The notes under the pieces: model-generated
Seen by the model: the letters and a program-made list of their open reading frames with translations, nothing else
Told to the model about the DNA's origin: nothing
Database searches by the model: none
Translations under genes and position numbers: made by a program
DNA from: Acidovorax sp. YS12
GTDB lineage: Bacteria; Pseudomonadota; Gammaproteobacteria; Burkholderiales; Burkholderiaceae_C
Direction: 5' to 3'
Length of the DNA stretch: 64,000 bases
NCBI GenBank assembly: GCA_021496925.1
Contig: CP053915.1
Span: 2,817,501 to 2,881,500 of the forward strand
Shown: positions 16,188 to 24,861 of the stretch, piece after piece
How positions within the stretch are numbered: the first letter of the stretch is position 1
Layout: each line of letters opens with the position of its first letter

Positions 16188-17465
16188 ATGCGCCCCTCCC
16201 TGCCCCTTGCTGCCTTTCCGGAGCACTACCACGCACTGGTCGCGTTCGTGGCGCGCCGCGTCGGCAGCCGCCAGACGGCACAGGATCTCGTGCACGACGC
16301 CTGGCTGCGCCTGGCCGAGCACGCCGCGCCCGCCGAGCCGTCCCAGCCGGCCGAACACGCGCCGCGCGCTTACCTCTACACCATGGCCGAGCATCTGGTC
16401 ATCGACCACCTGCGCCACCGCCAGCGCACGGCCGAGCGCTTCGAGTCCGGCGCGTCCGAGGGCCAGGCGCTCGACGTGGCGGACGCCTGCAGCCACCGCG
16501 AGGCCCTGGCCGCCGTCGATGCCGCGCTCGCCGCGCTGCCCGGGCGCTGCCGCGCCATCTTCCTGGCTGACCGGCTCGACGGCCTGCCGCAAGCCGAGAT
16601 CGCCGCACGCTACGGCATCTCCGTCAAGACCGTGGAGCGCGAGGTCATGCGCGCCATGGACACCGTGGAAGCCGCACTGCACCGCTGGCGCGGCGACGCG
16701 GTGCCTGCACGCACCGGGCGCCGCCGCGCGCTCTCGGCGCTGCTCGGCGTGGCGGGCTTCGGTGTGGGCGGCACCGCCGCCTGGCGCCTGTGGCGCGAGC
16801 ATGTCGCCACCTGGCAGACCGTGCTGGCCACCGCCACCGGCCGCCAGCGCACGCAGGCGCTGCCCGACGGCAGCACCATCGCCCTCGACGCCCAGACGCG
16901 CGCCGAGGTGCGCTACTACGGCGCGCGCCGCCACGTGCGCCTGCTGGCCGGCTCCGCCTTCTTCCGCGTGGCGCGCGACGAAGGCCGGCCCTTCGTCGTC
17001 GATGCCGCGCACGCGCGCATCACCGTGCTGGGCACGCGCTTCGAGGTCGCCCTCGCCGCCGATGGCGCGCTGCGCGTGGCCGTGGAGGAAGGCCATGTGC
17101 GCGTGCAGGACCTGGCGGGCGCAGGCATCGCCCACGACCTGACCGCCCGCGAGGCGCTGCACTGGCCACCCGGCAGCCCGCCCCGGCGCGCGCACGAACC
17201 CGGCGACGTGGCCCCCTGGCGCGACGGCTGGCTGGACTTCCGCCACGAGCCGCTGGGCGAGGCCGTGCAGCGCATCGCACGCTACAGCCCGCGCCCCCTG
17301 CGCGTGGCGCCCGACGCGCAGGCGCTGCCCGTCTTCGGCCGCGTGCGCATCGCCGAGGCGCACGCCTGGCTGCGCCTGCTGCCGCACACCCTGCCGGTCA
17401 CGGTGCGCGAGGAGGGCCAGGGCGCGCAGCGCGCCATCGTCATCGCGCGGCAGGGTTCGGTGTAA
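16188..17465 (+). CDS. Hybrid ECF sigma factor / FecR-like anti-sigma protein (single polypeptide)
   Basis: One 425 aa protein joins what are normally two genes. Residues about 10-165 are a FecI-type ECF sigma factor: region 2 (ALVAFVARRVGSRQTAQDLV, YLYTMAEHLVIDHLRHRQRT) and region 4 (LAALPGRCRAIFLADRLDGL then AEIAARYGISVKTVEREVMR). A transmembrane helix follows at about 181-200 (RALSALLGVAGFGVGGTAAW). Then comes a periplasmic FecR domain (about 215-305, QALPDGSTIALDAQTRAEVR, GSAFFRVARDEGRPFVVDAA) and a C-terminal DUF4974/STN-like segment. The N-terminal anti-sigma domain of ordinary FecR proteins is missing. There is no stop or frameshift in between. ATG at 16188. The TonB receptor with a signalling domain follows directly, so this is a cell-surface-signalling pair, probably released by regulated proteolysis. 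Pseudomonas putida IutY is, from memory, a precedent. Confidence 0.88.
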   Translation: MRPSLPLAAFPEHYHALVAFVARRVGSRQTAQDLVHDAWLRLAEHAAPAEPSQPAEHAPRAYLYTMAEHLVIDHLRHRQRTAERFESGASEGQALDVADACSHREALAAVDAALAALPGRCRAIFLADRLDGLPQAEIAARYGISVKTVEREVMRAMDTVEAALHRWRGDAVPARTGRRRALSALLGVAGFGVGGTAAWRLWREHVATWQTVLATATGRQRTQALPDGSTIALDAQTRAEVRYYGARRHVRLLAGSAFFRVARDEGRPFVVDAAHARITVLGTRFEVALAADGALRVAVEEGHVRVQDLAGAGIAHDLTAREALHWPPGSPPRRAHEPGDVAPWRDGWLDFRHEPLGEAVQRIARYSPRPLRVAPDAQALPVFGRVRIAEAHAWLRLLPHTLPVTVREEGQGAQRAIVIARQGSV

Positions 17466-17515
17466 AAACGGCTCCAGCGCTTATGCAGCAAGCGCTGGCA
17501 GCTATCAATTTCGAT
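17463..17515. repeat. Palindromic intergenic repeat, family A (copy 5)
   Basis: Perfect 9-bp arms CCAGCGCTT (17474-17482) and AAGCGCTGG (17490-17498) with a 7-nt loop, starting at the stop codon of the hybrid sigma gene and followed by the common GCAGCTATCAA tail. Confidence 0.8.
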
Positions 17516-17531
17516 AATCAAAAAAAGGTGA

Positions 17532-17556
17532 GGGAAACGGCCCGCTCGTTCGTATC
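17532..17556 (+). promoter_or_regulatory. Candidate ECF-type promoter of the TonB receptor gene
   Basis: GGGAAAC (17532-17538) and CGTATC (17551-17556), 35 nt upstream of the receptor ATG, resemble the -35 GGAAA and -10 CGTnT pattern of iron-starvation ECF promoters. The spacing is somewhat short, so this is a suggestion only. Confidence 0.35.
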
Positions 17557-17590
17557 AACCCTTTGAAGCCATTCCAAGGGAACCGACGAC

Positions 17591-19981
17591 ATGACCTCTC
17601 TTCACCGCAAACACCTCATCGCCGCCGCCGTCCTGGCGCTGGCGGGCGCCGCCGCCACGGCGGCGGACTTTGACATCCCGGCCCAGCCGCTCGACGCAGC
17701 GCTGGCCCAGCTCGCGCGCCAGGCCGGGCTGCAGCTGCTGGCGCCGCCCGCGCTGGTGCAGGGCCGCCCGGCGGGCGCGGTGCGCGGCAGCATGGCGGCG
17801 CAGGATGCGGCGCGGCGGCTGCTGCAGGGCAGCGGCCTCGCGGCACGCATCGAGGGCACGACGCTGTTGGTGGAGCGCGCGGCTTCCGCCGCCACGCTGC
17901 CCGAGGTGCAGATCACGGCCGAGGCCGAGCGTAGCGGCACCACCGAAGGCAGCGGCTCCTTCACCACCCGCACGATGTCCAGCGCCACCCACCTGCCACT
18001 GACCATGCGCGAGACGCCGCAGTCGGTGACGGTGCTGAGCAGCGCCCGCATCGAGGCCGATAACCTGGTGGATATGCTCGATATCGCCAAGGCGACGCCG
18101 GGGCTGCAACTGAGTACCAACGACGCCCGCCCCTCCCTCATATCGCGCGGCTATAACGTCGGCGGCATCATGCAAGACGGCATCAAGAGCGAATACGTCG
18201 GGGACGAAGACACGCTCGGCAACCTGGCCATGCAGGACCGGGTGGAGGTGGTGCGGGGTGCCACGGGCCTGGTGTCGGGCGGGGGCGATCCGTCGGCCGC
18301 CGTCAACATGGTCCGCAAGCGGCCCACCAGCACCTGGCAGGCCAAGGGCTCCACCAGTGCCGGCAGTTGGGACGACTACCGGCTGATGGCCGACGTGAGC
18401 GGCCCCCTGACGGAAGACGGACGCATACGCGGCCGCGTGGTCGCTTATGTCCAGAAAGCGGGCGACTACTACGACCTCGCCTTCAACGACAAGCACCTGG
18501 GCTATGCCACGGTCGATGTCGATCTGGCAGAGCGCACCACCCTCAACATCGGCTATTCCCAGGTGTATTCCAACAGGAACCGGAGCTGGGGCGGGCTGCC
18601 GGCGAGCTACGAAGGACACCACCTCGGCCTGCCGCGCTCGACCTTCGGCGGCGCGGACTGGGAATACGACAAGAACAAGGCCGACACGCTCTATGTCAGC
18701 CTGGCACACGATTTCGGCGCAGGCTGGAAGCTGAACGCCAACGGCGCCCACGTGCGGCGCAGCTACGACATGCTCGCCACCTGGCTGGTCAACACGCCCG
18801 GCGCCGGCGGCTACGGGCACGTGTGGTACGCCGCCCAGACGCCGCGCAGGCAGACTGCGCTCGACCTCAAGCTGTCTGGCCCGGTGTCGTGGTTCGGGCG
18901 CCAGCATGATCTGCTGCTCGGTGCCACGGTCAACCGCCAGAGCAGGAGTTCCGATGAGTGGTTCGCGGGCTGGGACGACCCGATCACCAGCGGCGTCAAT
19001 CTGGCAACCTGGAACCATGTGGCGCCCCGGCCCGACACCAGCCCCGCGAGCCCCTGGCTGACCCACTACCCCACGGCCCGCGACAAGCAGGACAGCCTGT
19101 ACTCCGCAGGCAAGTTCAGCATGACCGGCACGCTGGATCTGCTTCTGGGGGCACGGCTGGACTGGTACGACAAGGAAGACCCCTGGGGCGGAGATCCCTT
19201 CAAGCTGAACGCGCACTTGACGAAGTACGCCGGGCTGACGTGGAAGTTTGCAGACCCGCATTCAGCCTACGTGAGCTACAGCGACATCTTCATGCCGCAG
19301 AATTTGCGCGACCAGAGCGGCAGCGTTCTTCCGCCCCGAAGCGGCAAAACCTATGAGATCGGGGTGAAGGGCGAATACCTGGGCGGCGCGCTGAACGGCA
19401 GCGCCGCACTGTTCCGCAGCGACGAAGGCAACCGGCCGGCCTACCTGAGCGACCAGAGTGCCTGCACCATTGCGCCCCAGCCCTGCTATGCCGCCGCTGG
19501 CCTGGTCCGCACCGAAGGGGTGGACATCGAACTGCAAGGCGCTCTGGCGCCCCACTGGCAGGTCGGGGCCGGCCTGACCTGGTCGGAAACACGCTTCCGC
19601 AAGGATGCCGATCCGGCCAACATCGGCCAGCGGCTCGACACCACGTCGCCCACCACGCTCTTCAAACTGAGCACGCAATACACCCTGCCCGGCGCGCTGA
19701 ACCGGCTGACCCTGGGCGGGCGCATCAACTGGCAGAGCAAGATGTACTGGGACGTGAAGAACACCTATGGCAACGTGACGCGCAACCAGCAGGGCGCGCG
19801 CGCCATCGTCGATCTGTCGGCCAGCTACCGCCTGACGAAGAACGTCAGCATCAAGCTCGACATCAACAATGTCTTCGACAAGGTCTACTACGCGAGCATC
19901 GGCTATGGAGACTCGTGGGGCTCCACCGAGGTTTACGGGCGGCCGCGCAGCGCGCTGCTGGCGCTGAACGCGAGCTTCTGA
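17591..19981 (+). CDS. TonB-dependent siderophore receptor with N-terminal signalling domain
   Basis: Outer-membrane gated channel for a ferric siderophore. The 796 aa protein has a signal peptide (residues 1-25), then an STN signalling domain (about 28-95, FDIPAQPLDAALAQLARQAG, GRPAGAVRGSMAAQDAARRL). The plug domain follows (LPLTMRETPQSVTVLSSARI, MQDRVEVVRGATGLVSGGGD), then the 22-strand barrel ending in phenylalanine (ALLALNASF). The STN domain contacts a FecR-type periplasmic domain, exactly what the preceding hybrid protein offers. ATG at 17591 with AAGGGAA upstream. The architecture is closest to ferripyoverdine/ferrichrome-type receptors; the ligand cannot be read from sequence. No siderophore synthesis genes are visible. 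Confidence 0.93.
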   Translation: MTSLHRKHLIAAAVLALAGAAATAADFDIPAQPLDAALAQLARQAGLQLLAPPALVQGRPAGAVRGSMAAQDAARRLLQGSGLAARIEGTTLLVERAASAATLPEVQITAEAERSGTTEGSGSFTTRTMSSATHLPLTMRETPQSVTVLSSARIEADNLVDMLDIAKATPGLQLSTNDARPSLISRGYNVGGIMQDGIKSEYVGDEDTLGNLAMQDRVEVVRGATGLVSGGGDPSAAVNMVRKRPTSTWQAKGSTSAGSWDDYRLMADVSGPLTEDGRIRGRVVAYVQKAGDYYDLAFNDKHLGYATVDVDLAERTTLNIGYSQVYSNRNRSWGGLPASYEGHHLGLPRSTFGGADWEYDKNKADTLYVSLAHDFGAGWKLNANGAHVRRSYDMLATWLVNTPGAGGYGHVWYAAQTPRRQTALDLKLSGPVSWFGRQHDLLLGATVNRQSRSSDEWFAGWDDPITSGVNLATWNHVAPRPDTSPASPWLTHYPTARDKQDSLYSAGKFSMTGTLDLLLGARLDWYDKEDPWGGDPFKLNAHLTKYAGLTWKFADPHSAYVSYSDIFMPQNLRDQSGSVLPPRSGKTYEIGVKGEYLGGALNGSAALFRSDEGNRPAYLSDQSACTIAPQPCYAAAGLVRTEGVDIELQGALAPHWQVGAGLTWSETRFRKDADPANIGQRLDTTSPTTLFKLSTQYTLPGALNRLTLGGRINWQSKMYWDVKNTYGNVTRNQQGARAIVDLSASYRLTKNVSIKLDINNVFDKVYYASIGYGDSWGSTEVYGRPRSALLALNASF

Positions 19982-20060
19982 CGGGATTGCTCCAAAAAAG
20001 CAGCGCGGCAACCTGGTCCGGCGCCGGCAGGCCCTCGCGCCACTCCAAGGCTGCGGCCCC

Positions 20061-21050
20061 TCACTGCAGCCGCACCACCACCATGGTCTGGTTGAGGAGC
20101 TGGTAGCCGATCTCGCCGAAGGTGAACGGCCCCTCCACCCCCCCGCCCAGGGCCTGGTTCTCCAGTTCGCCGAAGACGAAGTTCAGGATGCAGTTGCAGG
20201 AGAACACCACGCCCGTGGCGTCGAATCCGGCGAGCCGCTCGCGGAACGCCTGGGCGTAGTGCGCCACCGGGCGCGCCAGGCGGTAGTCCACCCCCGGGAA
20301 CACGGGCGCGTACAGCGTGACCTTGCCCGCCGCCACGTCGATGTGCTGGAACGACACGTTGACGTGCGCGCCCGCGAAATCCCCCACCAGCGGCAGCTTG
20401 CCGTCGGCCGCGCCGCGCTCCTGCAGGTACTGCGCCAGGTTGACGCTGCGCCCGTCCACACTGCAGTCCCCCACCTCGAAGCCCAGGGTGTCGAAGCGCA
20501 GCACCTCGCCCGCGTCAGGTTCGAAGATGTTGACGATCTCCACGGTGACCAGCTGGTCGTCGGGCACGCGCACGTGGGCCACCACGGCGGCGTCCTCGTA
20601 GGCCTGGCCGCTGCGCCCGTCGAACACCTTGGGCGTGGCGCGCCCCAGCTCGCCCAGGTGCACGCCCGCCACCCAGCCGACGATGGGCTTGGAGAACGCG
20701 TCGGGGTAGCCGTCGGCCTCGCGGGCGAAGCGCGCGTGGGCGTTGCTGCCGGCGGGCAGGATGGCGAGCGCGAAGCCGTTGTCCGCCGTGGCGGCGGTGA
20801 TACCCGCCAGCGCATCGGCGCCATAGCAGGCCAGCGTGACCTCGCCCGCCTGCGACAGGTCGGTGACGAAGACGCTGCCCTCGGTCACGATCGTGGCCCG
20901 GCCCTGGGCCGAGAGGTAGGGAATGGTGCCGCCGATCCAGGGGCCGGCGGGCAACTGGCGCAGCACCGCCTCGGCCCCGGCGATCGCCAGGGGGCGGCCC
21001 TCGCGGATCCACTGGGCGGCGTCCTGCACGCGCATCAATTGGTTCATCAT
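20061..21050 (-). CDS. Conserved protein resembling DUF6976
   Basis: A 329 aa soluble protein without signal peptide or membrane segments, of unknown function. Recognisable stretches are PAGPWIGGTIPYLSAQG near residue 38 and the C-terminal FSCNCILNFVFGELENQALG then EGPFTFGEIGYQLLNQTMVV. That C-terminal layout recalls FIST-type sensory proteins. I connect it to DUF6976 from memory only. ATG at 21050 with GGAGAA about five bases ahead. A 73-codon ORF ends 14 bases upstream on the same strand, so the two are probably co-transcribed. It converges with the TonB receptor. Confidence 0.7.
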   Translation of the reverse strand: MMNQLMRVQDAAQWIREGRPLAIAGAEAVLRQLPAGPWIGGTIPYLSAQGRATIVTEGSVFVTDLSQAGEVTLACYGADALAGITAATADNGFALAILPAGSNAHARFAREADGYPDAFSKPIVGWVAGVHLGELGRATPKVFDGRSGQAYEDAAVVAHVRVPDDQLVTVEIVNIFEPDAGEVLRFDTLGFEVGDCSVDGRSVNLAQYLQERGAADGKLPLVGDFAGAHVNVSFQHIDVAAGKVTLYAPVFPGVDYRLARPVAHYAQAFRERLAGFDATGVVFSCNCILNFVFGELENQALGGGVEGPFTFGEIGYQLLNQTMVVVRLQ

Positions 21051-21064
21051 GGTGTTCTCCTGGA

Positions 21065-21286
21065 TCAAAGGCGGGCCAGCTGGGCGATCTCGTCCGCCAG
21101 CAGGCGCTCGTACTTGACGAAGAAGGCGCGGATTTCCGCCGCCTTCGCCGGGATCGGGTCGGTGGAGCGCTCGACCCGCTTGGCCAGCAGCTGCGCCGCC
21201 AGCAGCGGGGTCTGCAAACGCTGCATCCCGCCGGTGGCCAGGCTTTGCCAGCACGGCGCGGAAGAAGGAGGAAGGGAACTGACCAT
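21065..21286 (-). CDS. Small hypothetical protein (73 aa)
   Basis: Unrecognised. The ATG at 21286 opens MVSSLPPSSAPCWQSLATGG and the C-terminal half is a charged amphipathic helix (LLAKRVERSTDPIPAKAAEI, AFFVKYERLLADEIAQLARL), which looks like a real protein rather than an arginine-rich shadow. AAGG lies about ten bases ahead of the start. It sits 14 bp upstream of the DUF6976-like gene, in the position of a partner subunit. A longer in-frame reading upstream to 21559 is arginine-rich and not believed. Confidence 0.55.
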   Translation of the reverse strand: MVSSLPPSSAPCWQSLATGGMQRLQTPLLAAQLLAKRVERSTDPIPAKAAEIRAFFVKYERLLADEIAQLARL

Positions 21287-21582
21287 ACGAAGACAACCTT
21301 TCGCGTGAAACCATGGGCGGGGTGAAGCACCCCGGGCACGCCAGGGCCACCGCAACTCGCGTGCCAGCGCGCCGCCACGCCTGCGCACAGAGGCGGCCCG
21401 CGTGGCGGCGGGTGCGCCAGTGCGCCGTCCTGCAACAGCGGCGCGTCCATGCCGGAACAGTGCGCGGGCGGTTGTGGCAGCCCATGCCCTGCATTCGCCG
21501 CGTCCGGCGATAATCTTCCGGCGCAACGGACATCCAGGCTTGCCTGCCGGTTCGTGCAAGCGACACTTGCCAGCACCTCACC

Positions 21583-21741
21583 ATGCAACTCACTCCCCGG
21601 CTACAGCAGCAACTCGCCCAGACAGTGCGAATCTCCATGCGCATCGAGGGCTACCGCTGTGCGCCCCCGCCGCACATCCAGGTGCAGGCCCAGGCGCTGA
21701 TGGAGCAACGGCGTGTCCAAGTATCAGTACCGGCAAAGTGA
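21583..21741 (+). CDS. Fic antitoxin (YhfG/VbhA-like, inhibitory helix)
   Basis: A 52 aa protein too short for most gene finders. Residues 18-23 read SMRIEG, which fits the (S/T)xxxE(G/N) motif of class I Fic antitoxins: its glutamate (Glu22) occupies the ATP pocket of the partner Fic protein and blocks catalysis. The start LTPRLQQQLAQTVRISMRIE resembles E. coli YhfG in layout. ATG at 21583. The last 29 nt overlap the fic gene in another frame, so the pair is translationally coupled. Confidence 0.82.
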   Translation: MQLTPRLQQQLAQTVRISMRIEGYRCAPPPHIQVQAQALMEQRRVQVSVPAK

Positions 21742-22363
21742 CATCTACCTGCCGGGCACGGAGCTGCCCGTCAACCGGCTCGGCATCGAGGATGCCGTAC
21801 TGCTGCACGAGATCGAAGCCCGGCTGCTGGAGCAGGCCTATGCCACCTTCGTCACGGAACTGACGCCTGGCACACGGTTCGACGAGGCGTATTTCCGGTC
21901 CCTGCACCGGCGTACCTATGAGTCGCTGTACACATGGGCGGGCCGCTACCGTGCCGAAGACATGCTCAAGGGCGGTTCGCTGTTCTGCCGCGCTGCCTAC
22001 CTGGAGGTTGAATCCCGGCGCATCTTCGCCGCCCTGGAGGCTGAGTCGTTCCTGCAGGGAGCAGGCCAGTGGCCCCGCGAACGCTTCGCCCAGCGCCTGG
22101 CGCACTACCAAAGCGAACTGATCGCGCTGCATCCGTTCTACGAACTCAACGGCCGCATCACCCGCCTGTTCTTCGACCTGATTGCCATGGCCAACGGCTA
22201 TGGCCCCATCGACTACGGCACCGCCCTGCGCGACGACCCTGAAGTCGGCAACAGCTACATCCGCGCATCCATCGACTGCGTGCGCCGCGCCGATCACCGG
22301 CTGCTGCTGGAGTTGGTCTCCAGCGGGCTGCGCCCGATGGACGATTCCGAATCCAGCCGCTGA
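21713..22363 (+). CDS. fic: Fic-domain AMP-transferase (toxin of a Fic/antitoxin pair)
   Basis: Fic proteins transfer AMP (or related groups) from ATP to target hydroxyls. The 216 aa protein contains NRLGIEDAVLLHEIEARLLE, LHRRTYESLYTWAGRYRAED and the active-site loop HPFYELNGRITR with catalytic His140. The canonical loop is HPFx(D/E)GNGRxxR; here the first glycine of the anion-binding hole is leucine (Leu145), which may lower or alter activity. The start is GTG at 21713 inside the antitoxin gene. LysR and acyl-CoA ligase genes follow within 10 bp but look functionally unrelated. Confidence 0.9.
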   Translation: MSKYQYRQSDIYLPGTELPVNRLGIEDAVLLHEIEARLLEQAYATFVTELTPGTRFDEAYFRSLHRRTYESLYTWAGRYRAEDMLKGGSLFCRAAYLEVESRRIFAALEAESFLQGAGQWPRERFAQRLAHYQSELIALHPFYELNGRITRLFFDLIAMANGYGPIDYGTALRDDPEVGNSYIRASIDCVRRADHRLLLELVSSGLRPMDDSESSR

Positions 22364-22372
22364 CCGTTTCCC

Positions 22373-23329
22373 ATGGCACCCTCCCCCGCCCCGCGCCAGC
22401 GCGCCGTGCTCGGCCAGCTCTCCGACATGGACCTGCGCCTGCTGCAGGTCTTCAAGGCCGTGGTCGAGTGCGGCGGCATGGCGGCGGCCGAGCTGGAGCT
22501 GAACATCGGCACCAGCACCGTGAGCCGCCACGTGAAGGACCTGGAAACACGCCTGGGCATGACGCTGTGCCGCCGCGGCCGCGCGGGCTTCGCGCTCACG
22601 CCCGAGGGGCAGCGCGTGTACGAGGAGACGCTGCGCCTGCTGGCCTCGGTGCGCGGCTTTCTCGGCAGCATCGACGACATCCACGCGCGCATGGGCGGGC
22701 AGCTCGCCGTGGCGGTGTTCGACAAGACGGCCAGCAACCCGGCCGCGCGCATCGGCGACGCCATCGCCGCCTTCGCGGCCCAGGCGCCGCATGTGCAGCT
22801 GCAGTTGCACGTGGGCTCGATCAACGCCATCGAGCGCGGCGTGATCGACGGCAGCTACCAGGTGGGCATCATCCCGGCGCACCGCAGCTCGCAGAGCCTG
22901 GTCTACGCCGACCTGTTCGGCGAGACCATGCTGCTGTACTGCGGCGCGGGCCACCCGCTGTTCGGAGCACAGCACGCCGCGCTCGACTGGGATGCGCTGC
23001 GCGCCTACCCGTTCGCGGGCCTGGGCTACCACTCGCCCAACATGGAACTGAGCCACCAGGCGCAGCTCACGCGCAGCGCCACCGGCTTCGACCAGGAATC
23101 CATCGCCACGCTGGTGCTGTCGGGGCGCTTCCTGGGCTTTCTGCCCGACCACTACGCCGAGGCCTTCGAGCGCCAGGGCCGCATGCAGGCCGTGCACCCG
23201 CAGCGGCTGCACTACCACTGCCGCTTCGTCAGCCTGGTGCGGCGCTCGCCCGCGCCGAGCCGCGCGGCACAGGCCTTCGTGCAATGCCTGCAGGACGCGC
23301 ACGCCACCGAACAGGAGTCCGCCCCATGA
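22373..23329 (+). CDS. LysR-family transcriptional regulator
   Basis: A 318 aa LysR regulator. The N-terminal winged helix-turn-helix (about residues 17-80: MDLRLLQVFKAVVECGGMAA then TSTVSRHVKDLETRLGMTLC) is followed by a two-lobed effector-binding domain (GQLAVAVFDKTASNPAARIG onward). ATG at 22373, 9 bp after fic. It overlaps the start of the acyl-CoA ligase gene by 4 nt (ATGA), so regulator and enzyme are one transcript. This is unlike the usual divergent LysR arrangement and suggests autoregulation of the pair. Confidence 0.9.
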   Translation: MAPSPAPRQRAVLGQLSDMDLRLLQVFKAVVECGGMAAAELELNIGTSTVSRHVKDLETRLGMTLCRRGRAGFALTPEGQRVYEETLRLLASVRGFLGSIDDIHARMGGQLAVAVFDKTASNPAARIGDAIAAFAAQAPHVQLQLHVGSINAIERGVIDGSYQVGIIPAHRSSQSLVYADLFGETMLLYCGAGHPLFGAQHAALDWDALRAYPFAGLGYHSPNMELSHQAQLTRSATGFDQESIATLVLSGRFLGFLPDHYAEAFERQGRMQAVHPQRLHYHCRFVSLVRRSPAPSRAAQAFVQCLQDAHATEQESAP

Positions 23330-24861
23330 ACATCGCCCGCCTGCTGCAGCGCAGCGCCACCCTGTACCCCGACCGACCGGCGCTGCTGGTGGGCGCGCAG
23401 CCCTGGCTGACGTACGCGCAGCTCGGCGCGCGCGCCGCCGCGCTGGCCGGGCACCTGCGCCAGCAGGGCATCGGCCCCGGCGACCGCGTGGCGCTCTACG
23501 CTGCCAACGTGCGCGAGTACCTGGAGGCCCTGCACGCCGTGTACTGGGCCGGTGCCGTCACCGTGCCCGTGAACTACAAGCTGCACGCGCGCGAGCTGGA
23601 GTACGTGCTGCGCGACAGCGGCGCGGCGCTGCTGCTGGTCTCGCCCGAACTCGCGCCCGCCGCCACGCCGGTGGCGCCGCCCGGCACGCAGGTACTGGTG
23701 CTGGGCGCGCCCGCCTACGAGCAGGCCCTGCGCCAGGCCCCCCTGCCGGTGCAGGAGCGCGTGCCGGACGACCTGGCCTCGCTGTTCTACACCTCGGGCA
23801 CCACGGGCCGGCCCAAGGGCGTGATGCAGACCCACCGCAACCTGCTGGCCATGACGGCCTGCTACTTCACCGATGTGGACGACGTGGATGCGCGCGACGC
23901 CATGGTCTACGCCGCGCCCATGTCGCACGGCGCCGGGCTGTACAACTTCGCCCACGTCCTGCGCGGCGCGCGGCACGTGGTGCCGGCCTCGGGCGGGTTC
24001 GAGCCCGCCGAGCTGCTGGACCTGGCCCGGCACGTGGGGCGGCTGGTGCTGTTCGCCGCCCCCACCATGGTCAAGCGCCTGGTGGACCATGTGGAGGCCG
24101 GGGACGGCATGGCCGATGCCTCCGGCTTCAAGACCATCGTCTACGGCGGCGGTCCGATGTATGTGGACGACCTGCAGCGCGCCCTGGCCACGCTCGGGCC
24201 CTGCCTGGTGCAGATCTACGGCCAGGGCGAGAGCCCCATGACCATCACCGCCCTGGCGCGCACGCACTTGGTGGACCAGGCGCACCCGCGCTGGCTGCAG
24301 CGCATCGCCTCGGTGGGCGTGGCCCAGTCGCTGGTGGAGGTGCGCGTGGTGGACGCCGCCGGCGCGCCGCTGCCCGTGGGCGAGGTCGGAGAGGTGGCGG
24401 TGCGCGGCGAGACCGTGATGCCCGGCTACTGGAACAACCCCGAGGCCAGCGCGCAGGCGCTGCAGGGCGGCTGGCTGCACACCGGCGACACGGGCTGCCT
24501 GGACGCGGACGGTTTCCTCACGCTCAAGGACCGCTCCAAGGACCTGGTCATCTCCGGCGGCTCCAACATCTACCCGCGCGAGGTGGAGGAGGTGCTGCTG
24601 GCGCACCCCGCCGTCTCCGAGGTGGCCGTGATCGGCCAGCCCGACGCCGAATGGGGCGAGGTGCCCGTGGCCTTCGTCGTCGCCCGCGCAGGCGCGGCGC
24701 CCGACAGCGCCGCCCTCGACGCCTGGTGCCTGGCGCAGATGGCCCGCTTCAAGCGCCCGCGCCACTACCACTGGGTGGCGGCGCTGCCCAAGAACAGCTA
24801 CGGCAAGGTGCTCAAGACCGCGCTGCGCGCCGGGCTGGCGGACGCGCAGGATTCCAGGTGA
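23326..24861 (+). CDS. AMP-forming acyl-CoA ligase (ANL superfamily)
   Basis: Activates a carboxylic acid with ATP to an acyl-adenylate and then a CoA thioester. The 511 aa protein shows the P-loop-like LFYTSGTTGRPKGVMQTHRN, the core motif QIYGQGESPMTITALA, the hinge aspartate stretch WLHTGDTGCLDADGFLTLKD and the C-terminal lysine region LPKNSYGKVLKTALR. ATG at 23326, overlapping the LysR stop. The substrate is unknown; general similarity is to fatty-acid and feruloyl/benzoyl-type ligases. Downstream is a transposase relic, so further operon genes may have been lost. Confidence 0.88.
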   Translation: MNIARLLQRSATLYPDRPALLVGAQPWLTYAQLGARAAALAGHLRQQGIGPGDRVALYAANVREYLEALHAVYWAGAVTVPVNYKLHARELEYVLRDSGAALLLVSPELAPAATPVAPPGTQVLVLGAPAYEQALRQAPLPVQERVPDDLASLFYTSGTTGRPKGVMQTHRNLLAMTACYFTDVDDVDARDAMVYAAPMSHGAGLYNFAHVLRGARHVVPASGGFEPAELLDLARHVGRLVLFAAPTMVKRLVDHVEAGDGMADASGFKTIVYGGGPMYVDDLQRALATLGPCLVQIYGQGESPMTITALARTHLVDQAHPRWLQRIASVGVAQSLVEVRVVDAAGAPLPVGEVGEVAVRGETVMPGYWNNPEASAQALQGGWLHTGDTGCLDADGFLTLKDRSKDLVISGGSNIYPREVEEVLLAHPAVSEVAVIGQPDAEWGEVPVAFVVARAGAAPDSAALDAWCLAQMARFKRPRHYHWVAALPKNSYGKVLKTALRAGLADAQDSR

